Source: Acidobacteriota bacterium (lineage in GTDB: Bacteria > Acidobacteriota > Vicinamibacteria > Vicinamibacterales > UBA2999). From it: 7,594 nt of DNA. Under the pieces are notes generated by a model. The model had not been told where the DNA came from. It did not search any database and was given only the letters and a program-made list of their open reading frames with translations. The translations under genes and the position numbers were made by a program. The DNA lies in assembly GCA_020851835.1 (NCBI GenBank), contig JADZBZ010000503.1, forward strand, positions 1 through 7,594, in the 5' to 3' direction. Each line of letters opens with the position of its first letter. The stretch's first letter is position 1. Below are positions 1-5,421 of this stretch, piece by piece.

Positions 1-287
1 CCCTTGTGCCCGCGCCCGGTCTTCGACTCGCGCCGGGGGAGCGCAACGTCCACGGCGCCCAGCTTGAACACCGGGAAGGCCTGGCCGACTCTCTCCACGC
101 GACCCAGTTCGGCCAGCACGCCGGGCAACTGCACCGGCGAGATGCCGAAGACCTCGATATCGAGGTCTTCGGACGGCCGGCCCAGCAGGCGGTCGCGGAC
201 GAACCCGCCGACGGCCAGCGCACGTCCGCCGCGTGCCCGCACGTGACGGGCGATGCGGCGGGCTTCGTCTTCGGGGGCGATGGGCAC
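1..287 (-). CDS. cca: CCA-adding enzyme / poly(A) polymerase family, N-terminal part (cut by window edge)
   Basis: Reading leftward from 287 gives 95 residues of an uninterrupted frame that leaves the window. Residues about 21-43 carry the nucleotidyltransferase signature of class II tRNA nucleotidyltransferases: GGFVRDRLLGR followed by EDLDIEVFG, whose two Asp residues would bind the catalytic metal. Near the edge, LPRRESKTGRGHKG matches the family's conserved R-x-E-x-K-x-G stretch. The family adds or repairs the 3' CCA end of tRNAs in the cytoplasm; some members are poly(A) polymerases, and with the C-terminal part missing I cannot separate the two. The start is taken as GTG at 287 because a stop lies in frame eight codons upstream with no other usual start between. 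No Shine-Dalgarno sequence precedes it. The gene is divergent from the NIPSNAP remnant and its promoter would have to lie within that remnant. Confidence 0.88.
   Translation of the reverse strand, partial: MPIAPEDEARRIARHVRARGGRALAVGGFVRDRLLGRPSEDLDIEVFGISPVQLPGVLAELGRVERVGQAFPVFKLGAVDVALPRRESKTGRGHK
145..172. repeat. 28-bp perfect palindrome inside cca
   Basis: The 14 bases 145-158 (CCGAAGACCTCGAT) are followed directly by their exact reverse complement at 159-172, with no spacer. The palindrome covers the codons for E-D-L-D-I-E-V-F of the metal-binding motif of the cca product. Its centre falls on a codon boundary, so both strands read the same eight residues in register. It may be only a result of conserved residues plus GC-rich codon choice; a protein-binding or structural role is not shown. 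Confidence 0.9.
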
Positions 288-288
288 G

Positions 289-495
289 ATGTCAGCGAAG
301 TTGTGGCAAGCTTACCGGCACGGCATGACCAACGTCATCTACATGGCCCCCTTGGACCCGCCGCCCGAGGACAACACCCCAGTGTCACTAGTGTATCTGC
401 TCGGCCATCAGAGCCACGAGGCGGCGCCGGCCAGCCGGGAGGCCTTCCGGAACGATTCGGAGTGGAAGAAGGTCGCCGTGGATTCGCAGGTCTAA
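289..495 (+). pseudogene. NIPSNAP-family remnant (middle of domain only)
   Basis: The frame open from 247 to the TAA at 493-495 contains, from about 319 on, the core of a NIPSNAP domain: HGMTNVIYM, then LVYLLGHQSHEAA, then AFRNDSEWKKVAVDSQV. Bacterial NIPSNAP proteins are usually about 105-140 residues, often exported, and of unclear enzymatic role. Here only some 60 residues match. The N-terminal strand and helix region is absent because the divergent cca gene starts at 287, and the protein ends at SQV, where the family normally continues with N-G and a final beta-rich segment. In-frame ATGs lie at 253, 280, 289 and 325; none has a convincing ribosome binding site, and 289 is only a convenient start. 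The last base of the stop is the first base of the peptidase ATG (TAATG). I read it as a decayed gene fragment; a small translated leader coupled to the peptidase is the alternative. Confidence 0.68.
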
Positions 496-1628
496 TGGAT
501 CCGGCCATCCACCTGTTGAAGCGGCTCGTCGCCATCGACTCGGTCAACCCCTCGCTCGTGTCGGGCGCCGCTGGCGAGACCGAGGTGGCGCGCGCGCTGG
601 CCGAGCACATGCGCGACATGGGCCTCACCGTCCACATTCAGGAGGTGGCGCCCGGCCGCCCGAACGTGGTCGGGGTGCTGGACGGGCGCGCCCCTGGCCG
701 TTCGCTGATGTTCTGCGGGCACATCGATACCGTGGGCGTGGCGGGCATGACCCGGCCGTTCGACCCGGTTGAACGGGACGGCCGCGTGTACGGCCGCGGA
801 TCGCAGGACATGAAGAGCGGCGTCGCCGCCATGGTGGACGCCGCGCGAATCATCACGGCGTCGGGCGGACTCGATCGTGGACAACTGATCCTCGCGTGTG
901 TCGTGGACGAAGAGCACGCCAGCATCGGCGCCGAGGCGCTGGTCACCCGCTGGCGCGCCGACGGCGCCGTGGTGACCGAGCCCACGGACCTGGGCATTGC
1001 CGTGGCGCACAAGGGCTTCGAGTGGGTGGAAGTCGAGACCGAAGGGGTGGCGGCGCACGGCAGCCGGCCGCGCGACGGCCGCGATGCCATCCGTCTGATG
1101 GGCCGGGTGCTCACCGCCCTCGATGCGCTCGACCAGGAGTTGCAGTCGCGGACCCCTCACCTGCTGCTGGGCACCGCGTCCCTGCACGCCTCGCTCATCC
1201 ACGGTGGCCGCGAGCTGAGCTCGTACCCGCACCGCTGCCACCTCCAGATGGAGCGCCGCACGATTCCGGGCGAGCCGCCCGGCAGCGCCGCGCGCGAGGT
1301 CGCCATCATCCTCGAGCGGCTTGCGGCGGCGGACCCGGCGTTCGAGGCGGTGAGCCGGGTCGTGTTGGCGCGATCGTCCTACGAGATCGCCGCAGAGCAC
1401 CCGCTCGTGCGAGCCATGCAGGGGGCGGTGATCTCCGCGCCAGCTCTCACGGGAATGAGCTTCTGGACGGACGCCTCGGTTCTGGGCGACGCCGGGATTC
1501 CGTCGCTGGTCTACGGCCCGACCGGCGCCGGACTGCACGGGGTGGAGGAGTGGGTGGAGGTGGCGAGCGTGCTCGCCTGCCGCGATACGCTCTCCAGGCT
1601 CGCCCGCCGGTGGACCTCGGGCGACTGA
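495..1628 (+). CDS. M20 family zinc peptidase/deacylase (ArgE/DapE type)
   Basis: This 377-residue cytosolic metallohydrolase cleaves an amide bond in an N-acylated amino acid or small peptide; the exact substrate cannot be read from the sequence. The di-zinc site is complete: H76 and D78 in CGHIDTV, D105 in GRGSQDMKSG, the catalytic/metal pair E139-E140 in VVDEEHAS, E162 in VVTEPTD, and H348 in GLHGVEE. H188 (AAHGSRP) and R254 in MERRTIPGE sit in the lid/dimerisation domain, as in DapE and ArgE. Length is normal for the family. The frame is open far upstream, but homology begins at the ATG at 495, and an AGG at 488-490 gives a weak ribosome binding site. The start overlaps the stop of the NIPSNAP remnant, so translation may be coupled. 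No arginine or lysine biosynthesis gene lies nearby, so a role as argE or dapE is not supported by context; a broad-range acyl-amino-acid or peptide deacylase is equally possible. Confidence 0.9.
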   Translation: MDPAIHLLKRLVAIDSVNPSLVSGAAGETEVARALAEHMRDMGLTVHIQEVAPGRPNVVGVLDGRAPGRSLMFCGHIDTVGVAGMTRPFDPVERDGRVYGRGSQDMKSGVAAMVDAARIITASGGLDRGQLILACVVDEEHASIGAEALVTRWRADGAVVTEPTDLGIAVAHKGFEWVEVETEGVAAHGSRPRDGRDAIRLMGRVLTALDALDQELQSRTPHLLLGTASLHASLIHGGRELSSYPHRCHLQMERRTIPGEPPGSAAREVAIILERLAAADPAFEAVSRVVLARSSYEIAAEHPLVRAMQGAVISAPALTGMSFWTDASVLGDAGIPSLVYGPTGAGLHGVEEWVEVASVLACRDTLSRLARRWTSGD

Positions 1629-1694
1629 CGATCGCGCGGTCGAACGATTCGGCCACCGGCTGATGGGGCAGGGCCAGTCGTGGCGAACCCGCGC

Positions 1695-2636
1695 TCAGGG
1701 CTCGCGGCCCTCACTGACGAGCCCTCGGAGCACGAACCTCACGTTGGCCGGCCGCTCGCCCAGACGACGCATGAAGTAGGGAAACCACTGCTGGCCGAAA
1801 GGCACGTACACCCGCACGAGGTAGCCCTCTTTCACCAGGGCGCGCTGCAGGTCGCGGCGGATGCCGTACAGCAACTGGAACTCGAAGCGGTCTTTCGAAT
1901 AGCCCTTTTCCGCCGCGTACCGCTTGGTCTGGTCGATCATCGCGGGGTCGTGCGTGGCGATGGCGGGGAAGGAGCCGTGGTCGAGCAGTTCGCGCATCAA
2001 CTCCACGAAGGCGGCGTCCACCTGCGCCTTCTCCTGAAACGCCACCGTCTTCGGTTCCTGGTAGGCGCCCTTGACGAGGCGCACCCGCGCGCCAAGGCCG
2101 TTGAGGCGCGCCACGTCTTGCGGCGACCGGATCAGACACGACTGGATCACCGTGCCCACGTGATGGTGCTCCTGCTGCCACAGGGTCTCGAGCACCTGGA
2201 GCGTGCGGTCGACGTAGGGGGCGTTCTCCATGTCGATGCGCACGAAGAAGCCGTGCCGGTCGGCCGGCTCCAGGACCCGGCGCATGTTGTCCACGGCCGT
2301 CGCGCGGTCCACGTCGAGGCCCAGTTGGGTCAGTTTCAGCGAGATGTTGCGCTCCACGCCCGCGGCCACCACGGCCTCGATGAGCCGCACGTACGCCTGC
2401 GCCGCCGCCGCGGCCTGGTCGAAGCTGGTGACGCTTTCGCCCAGGTAGTCGAGCGTCAGCCGCAGGCCGCGCGCCGGCAGGTGGGCCACCGCCGCCAGAG
2501 CCTCGTCGACGGTTTCGCCGGCGATGAAGCGACGGGCGAACCCTCCAGGGCGCATGCCGTAACGCGACGCAAGTTTCCGCAGGAACTCGACTTGCGCCAG
2601 CGTGTGGAACAGTGCCTTGGATGTTGCCCCAATCAT
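1695..2636 (-). CDS. Proline dehydrogenase, monofunctional (PRODH)
   Basis: This 313-residue FAD enzyme oxidises L-proline to 1-pyrroline-5-carboxylate, the first step of proline breakdown, and passes electrons to quinone; such enzymes are usually peripheral at the membrane. The (beta/alpha)8 barrel motifs occur in order: LTLDYLGES (60-68), ISLKLTQLG with K101, FVRIDMEN with D135, VRLVKGAY with R186 and Y192, ATHDP with H229, FEFQLLYGIR (251-260), and the C-terminal proline-binding helix VRVYVPFGQQWFPYFMRRL with Y277, Y287, R290 and R291. These match the substrate-binding Tyr and Arg-Arg residues of PutA. There is no DNA-binding or aldehyde dehydrogenase domain, so this is the short Thermus/Deinococcus type rather than PutA. 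It is the last gene of the minus-strand operon, 18 bases after the acyltransferase stop, with only a weak G-rich stretch before the ATG. The partner P5C dehydrogenase is not in the window. Two sites differ from the common pattern: QSCLIR where QAYLYR is usual, and MEN where MED is usual. Confidence 0.93.
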   Translation of the reverse strand: MIGATSKALFHTLAQVEFLRKLASRYGMRPGGFARRFIAGETVDEALAAVAHLPARGLRLTLDYLGESVTSFDQAAAAAQAYVRLIEAVVAAGVERNISLKLTQLGLDVDRATAVDNMRRVLEPADRHGFFVRIDMENAPYVDRTLQVLETLWQQEHHHVGTVIQSCLIRSPQDVARLNGLGARVRLVKGAYQEPKTVAFQEKAQVDAAFVELMRELLDHGSFPAIATHDPAMIDQTKRYAAEKGYSKDRFEFQLLYGIRRDLQRALVKEGYLVRVYVPFGQQWFPYFMRRLGERPANVRFVLRGLVSEGREP

Positions 2637-2654
2637 CAGGCCACCCGGGAGTGG

Positions 2655-3773
2655 TCAGTGCGTGGCGCCGCCAGCGGCGAGCAGGTGCTGAACGCTGCGG
2701 CCGTAGTAACGGAGCACGGTGCGCTCGCGTACCCGGTAACGGCCCTGCTCCACGACAATGATGCCGCGGGCTTCGAGCGGTTCGGTGGCCTGTTGAAGGA
2801 CGTCGGCCGCGGTGTGGACGGCGAGGTTGGCGCCGCCTGCCGCCAGCGTGTCGAGAATGGCCGTGATGCGAGACGACAGGTCGGCGGTGGTAATCGAGGG
2901 CCGCATGGCCGCGGCCAGCACCGCCGTGGGCACCACCTTGTAGAGCCGTCCGATCTCCCGCTGCACGAGGTGAGCCAGGTCGAGCACCGAACGGCGCGAT
3001 TCGCCGTCGTAGGGATCGAGGGCGATGGGGCATCCGAAGGTGACGAACGCGCGGCTCCGGTAGCCGACCGCGTAACGCACCATCTCGGCCAACTCGCGGC
3101 TGAAGGCGCGCTGGGCACGCTTGACGCGCTGCCGCGCCAGCACGCGATCTTCGAGCACCAGGTCGTAGGACACGGCCACCGGAACGAGCGACATGCCCGG
3201 CACTCCCGCGCCCAGGCACGCGCTGAAGAGGCCCGTCTTCAGGTGCTTGAGTTCGCCGCTGTAGCTCCTGCCGCCCTCCGGGTAGAAGAACAGGTCGTGC
3301 CGGCCGAGCAGCGTGCCGACGTAGGCCTTGAGCGTGATGAGATACGCGGGGTCTTTGGTGTTGCGGCGGATGGGCAGCGCGCCAGTCACGTGCTTGTGGA
3401 TCAGCCTCAGCGGCCCCCCGAAGAGGTTGATGCCGGCCGCGATGATGGGCGGGCGTACGCCCGCATCGTCGAGGACGAGGGGCTCGACGAGGTAGTCGAT
3501 GTGGCTGCGGTGGTTCGAGGCCCACACCACGCGGCCGCGCGCGGTGGCCTCCTTGGCGCGGTCGGTGTGCTCACCCACGCGTTCGATCTTGCGCAGGATG
3601 GGATAGAGCGGGTATTCGAGGGCCCGGTACAGCTCGTAGCGCTGAGTGGTGCGCAGCTCCTCCAGGTACTCGAGGATGCGGGCGCGCGCTTCGTCGCCCC
3701 GCTGGCCGTGGCTGCCCGCGAGGAAGCGGGTCACCTCGTTCCGGCTCAGAACCGCTGTAGTGATGTCGTCCAT
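2655..3773 (-). CDS. PlsB/GPAT-type glycerol-3-phosphate acyltransferase-like protein
   Basis: With the chosen start this is 372 residues. All four acyltransferase blocks are present: NHRSHIDYL (87-95, catalytic H88 and D93), GALPIRRN (131-138), FYPEGGRSYSG (163-173) and LVPVAVSYD (196-204). AAGINL between blocks I and II, and the C-terminal RYYGRSVQHLL, resemble PlsB and animal GPAT/GNPAT rather than PlsC. The likely reaction is acyl transfer to glycerol-3-phosphate or a related alcohol at the inner face of the membrane, the first step of phospholipid synthesis. At under half the length of E. coli PlsB (807 residues) it lacks the long N-terminal and C-terminal regions, and no strong membrane helix is seen. 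The start is uncertain: ATG at 3773 leaves a 40-base gap after isocitrate dehydrogenase, while a TTG at 3851 in the same frame would add 26 residues and overlap that gene by 38 bases. Neither has a clear ribosome binding site. It is the third gene of the operon; acyl donor and exact acceptor are unknown. Confidence 0.87.
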   Translation of the reverse strand: MDDITTAVLSRNEVTRFLAGSHGQRGDEARARILEYLEELRTTQRYELYRALEYPLYPILRKIERVGEHTDRAKEATARGRVVWASNHRSHIDYLVEPLVLDDAGVRPPIIAAGINLFGGPLRLIHKHVTGALPIRRNTKDPAYLITLKAYVGTLLGRHDLFFYPEGGRSYSGELKHLKTGLFSACLGAGVPGMSLVPVAVSYDLVLEDRVLARQRVKRAQRAFSRELAEMVRYAVGYRSRAFVTFGCPIALDPYDGESRRSVLDLAHLVQREIGRLYKVVPTAVLAAAMRPSITTADLSSRITAILDTLAAGGANLAVHTAADVLQQATEPLEARGIIVVEQGRYRVRERTVLRYYGRSVQHLLAAGGATH

Positions 3774-3813
3774 CTCTGGCGCGAAGGAATGATAGCCCGG
3801 GAGCCTGACCTCG

Positions 3814-4815
3814 TCATCCGAGCTCGATGGCGCGGCAGATGGCGTCGGCAAACGCGGTGGTGGTGGCCGTGCCGCCGAGATCCCGCGTCACGTGCCCGGA
3901 GGCGAGCACGCCTTTGAGCGCTGTCATGATGCGGGCGGCCTTGTCGTCCTCCTGCAGATGCTGCAGCATCAGGACGGCCGAGAGCAGGAGCGCTGTCGGG
4001 TTGGCGACGTCGCGGCCCGCGATGTCCGGCGCCGTGCCGTGCACGGCCTCGAACACGCCGACGCCGCCGGCGCCGAGGTTGGCCGAGGGCACCACGCCCA
4101 GTCCTCCCACCAGGCCCGCGCACAGATCGGACACGATGTCGCCGTAGAGGTTCGGCAGCAGCAGCACGTCCAGCCGTTCGGGGTGCATCACCAGGTGCAT
4201 GCACGCGGCATCCACGATTACGTCGTCGAAGGCGATGTCGGCATGGCGGGCCGCGACCTCGCGGCACGTGTCGAGGAAGAGCCCGTCGCCGAGCTTCATG
4301 ATGTTGGCCTTGTGCACGGCCGTCACCTTCCTGCGGCCGTGACGCCGGGCATACTCGAAGGCGAACACGGCGATGCGCTCCGAGGCCCTCGCGGTGATGA
4401 TCTTCAGGCTCTCCACGACGCCGGGCACCACCACGTGCTCGAGACCGGCGTAGAGATCTTCGGTGTTCTCGCGGACGATGACCAGGTCCACGCCCGAGAA
4501 GCGGGAGGACACCGCCGGCAGGTTCGACACCGGGCGCAGGTTGGCGTAGAGATCCAGCGCCTGGCGCAGGCCGACGTTGACGCTGGTGAAGCCCTTGCCG
4601 ACCGGCGTGCCGATGGGGCCCTTGAGCGCGACCTTGTTGCGCGTGATCGAATCGAGCAGGGCCTGCGGCAGCGTGGTGCCGTGCTCGTCGACGGCGCCGG
4701 CCCCTGCCGAAAACGGCTCCCAGTCGGGCCGGAAGCCGGCGGCCGCCAGCACGCGGACCACGGCGTGGGCGACTTCGGGGCCGATGCCGTCGCCGGGGAT
4801 GAGGGTGATGGTCAC
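3814..4815 (-). CDS. icd: NAD-dependent isocitrate dehydrogenase (short, IDH3-like)
   Basis: This 333-residue beta-decarboxylating dehydrogenase should convert isocitrate to 2-oxoglutarate in the TCA cycle. The substrate loop SVNVGLRQALDLYANLRP (78-95) has the Ser, Asn and Arg (S78, N80, R84, R94) typical of isocitrate enzymes and not of isopropylmalate enzymes. Further ligands are R115, Y122, K169 in VHKANIMK, D202, and D226/D230 in NLYGDIVSD. The coenzyme loop reads HGTAPDIAG (259-267); the Lys-Tyr pair that selects NADP in E. coli is Asp-Ile (264-265) here, which points to NAD. The length matches short archaeal and mitochondrial-type enzymes, not the roughly 416-residue E. coli form. The GTG start at 4815 overlaps the TGA of the membrane-protein gene (GTGA), and a GGGAG at 4824-4828 lies eight bases upstream of it, so the two are probably translationally coupled. 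Homoisocitrate or a broader 2-hydroxyacid specificity is less likely but not excluded. Confidence 0.9.
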   Translation of the reverse strand: MTITLIPGDGIGPEVAHAVVRVLAAAGFRPDWEPFSAGAGAVDEHGTTLPQALLDSITRNKVALKGPIGTPVGKGFTSVNVGLRQALDLYANLRPVSNLPAVSSRFSGVDLVIVRENTEDLYAGLEHVVVPGVVESLKIITARASERIAVFAFEYARRHGRRKVTAVHKANIMKLGDGLFLDTCREVAARHADIAFDDVIVDAACMHLVMHPERLDVLLLPNLYGDIVSDLCAGLVGGLGVVPSANLGAGGVGVFEAVHGTAPDIAGRDVANPTALLLSAVLMLQHLQEDDKAARIMTALKGVLASGHVTRDLGGTATTTAFADAICRAIELG

Positions 4816-5300
4816 TCGCGCGACTCCCAGAAGACGAGCAGCAGCGCGCCGAGAACCGTGGCGCCCAGCAGCAGGTTCGACAGGCCGTGCAGTTGATAGA
4901 ACGACGTGCGGCGCGGGTCGGTGTCGGGCAGCGCCGTCACCGGACCGCCGATGGCGCGCTGCATGGCCTCGACGCGCGGGCTGATCCCGAAGCCCGAGGC
5001 CAGGGCCAGTCCGAACATCACGGAGATGATGGTGGCGCGCACGCCGTAGGCCACCGGCCGCGGGCCCAGCAGGCGCCGAATCGTCAGGGTGACGAGCATC
5101 ACGGCCGCGGCCGTGTAGAGTACCGGATGCATCCGCGCCAGGATACCGCCGAAGATCCGGCCGGCCAGGACGCGACCCTCGGCGGGATTCCAAGCCTCCA
5201 GGACGGCGAAAATCTCGGGCGCTGCCACCAGACCGGCCACCGCCATCCCCCCCAGCCAGACACCCAGGGCCAGGATGTACAGGTAGCGCAGCACGAACAT
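4812..5300 (-). CDS. DUF4149/TMEM205-like four-helix membrane protein
   Basis: This 162-residue protein has four predicted membrane helices at about 4-26, 56-74, 84-104 and 138-157. Motifs typical of DUF4149 proteins are visible: VWLGGMAVAGLVAAPEIF near the start, ARMHPVLY at the second helix, SPRVEAM after the third, and FYQLHGLSNLLL opening the fourth, with the His residues inside or next to helices. The biochemical role of the family is not established, so none is assigned. The ATG at 5300 was chosen because the hydrophobic domain starts there, although the frame is open to 5552 across the start of the divergent transketolase. No Shine-Dalgarno sequence precedes it; instead TATAAT lies only six bases upstream, which suits a leaderless transcript. 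It is the first gene of the four-gene minus-strand operon and overlaps isocitrate dehydrogenase by four bases. Confidence 0.82.
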   Translation of the reverse strand: MFVLRYLYILALGVWLGGMAVAGLVAAPEIFAVLEAWNPAEGRVLAGRIFGGILARMHPVLYTAAAVMLVTLTIRRLLGPRPVAYGVRATIISVMFGLALASGFGISPRVEAMQRAIGGPVTALPDTDPRRTSFYQLHGLSNLLLGATVLGALLLVFWESRE

Positions 5301-5306
5301 CCCGCC

Positions 5307-5312
5307 ATTATA
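5307..5312 (-). promoter_or_regulatory. Consensus -10 box (TATAAT) for the minus-strand operon, leaderless type
   Basis: On the minus strand a perfect TATAAT is followed by GGCGGG and then the ATG of the DUF4149 gene. A start point 6-8 bases after the box would fall at or within two bases of the A of that ATG, giving a leaderless or nearly leaderless mRNA. At a 17-base spacing the -35 position (5330-5335) reads GGGGCA, matching TTGACA at only three of six, and lies inside the inverted repeat. In such GC-rich sequence an exact TATAAT in an intergenic region is unlikely to be chance, but the poor -35 leaves doubt. Confidence 0.5.
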
Positions 5313-5323
5313 GGCCCGCCATG

Positions 5324-5349
5324 CGCTCGTGCCCCGGCTGGCACGAGCG
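5324..5349. repeat. Perfect inverted repeat (10-bp arms, 6-base spacer), possible operator
   Basis: CGCTCGTGCC at 5324-5333 and GGCACGAGCG at 5340-5349 are exact reverse complements separated by CCGGCT. The element sits midway between the divergent DUF4149 and transketolase genes and covers the -35 position of the minus-strand promoter. Neither strand shows a T-run after it, so it is not a normal intrinsic terminator. A regulator-binding dyad acting on one or both divergent units is the best reading; an RNA hairpin is the other option if transcription crosses it. Confidence 0.72.
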
Positions 5350-5376
5350 TCGGCGAGACACGTTCCGGCGCCGCTC

Positions 5377-5385
5377 TGATAAACT
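5377..5385 (+). promoter_or_regulatory. Possible extended -10 box for transketolase
   Basis: TG-A-TAAACT on the plus strand fits an extended -10 element (TGn, then four of six matches to TATAAT). A GAGACA at 5355-5360 could serve as a weak -35 at 19 bases. Transcription would start near 5392, about 30 bases before the chosen transketolase start. This is a weak match read by eye only. Confidence 0.3.
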
Positions 5386-5408
5386 TTGGTGTTTCCGCGC
5401 TCATTCCT

Positions 5409-5415
5409 GGGGGGT
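5409..5415 (+). promoter_or_regulatory. G-rich ribosome binding site that decides the transketolase start
   Basis: GGGGGGT lies six bases before a TTG at 5422. It resembles the GGAGGT ribosome binding site and favours the TTG at 5422 over the earlier TTG at 5386 (nothing comparable upstream) and the later GTG at 5434 (spacing too long). Confidence 0.5.
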
Positions 5416-5421
5416 CTCCAG

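Noticed and set aside
6..494. A 163-codon upstream extension of the M20 peptidase
   Set aside because: It lies antisense to cca and over the NIPSNAP remnant, has no recognisable domain, and family homology starts at the ATG at 495.
1629..1694. Possible terminator between the converging M20 and proline dehydrogenase genes
   Set aside because: Only short or bulged stems with long loops can be drawn (for example GCCAC with GTGGC), and there is no T-run on either strand.
2655..3773. PlsC-type 1-acylglycerol-3-phosphate acyltransferase
   Set aside because: AAGINL, the NHRSHIDYL block and the C-terminal RYYGRSVQHLL fit PlsB/GPAT better, and the protein is longer than usual PlsC.
1680..3917. A 745-codon open frame on the plus strand opposite the proline dehydrogenase and acyltransferase genes
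   Set aside because: Its translation is rich in His, Arg and Val with no domain motifs, and it lies antisense to two clear enzymes. In GC-rich DNA such mirror frames stay open through lack of AT-rich stop codons.
3814..4815. Isopropylmalate dehydrogenase (leuB) instead of isocitrate dehydrogenase
   Set aside because: The substrate loop has the S-x-N-x-x-L-R pattern of isocitrate enzymes, and no leucine genes are nearby.
5324..5349. Intrinsic terminator reading of the inverted repeat
   Set aside because: It lies between divergent genes, not after a stop codon, and no T-run follows on either strand.
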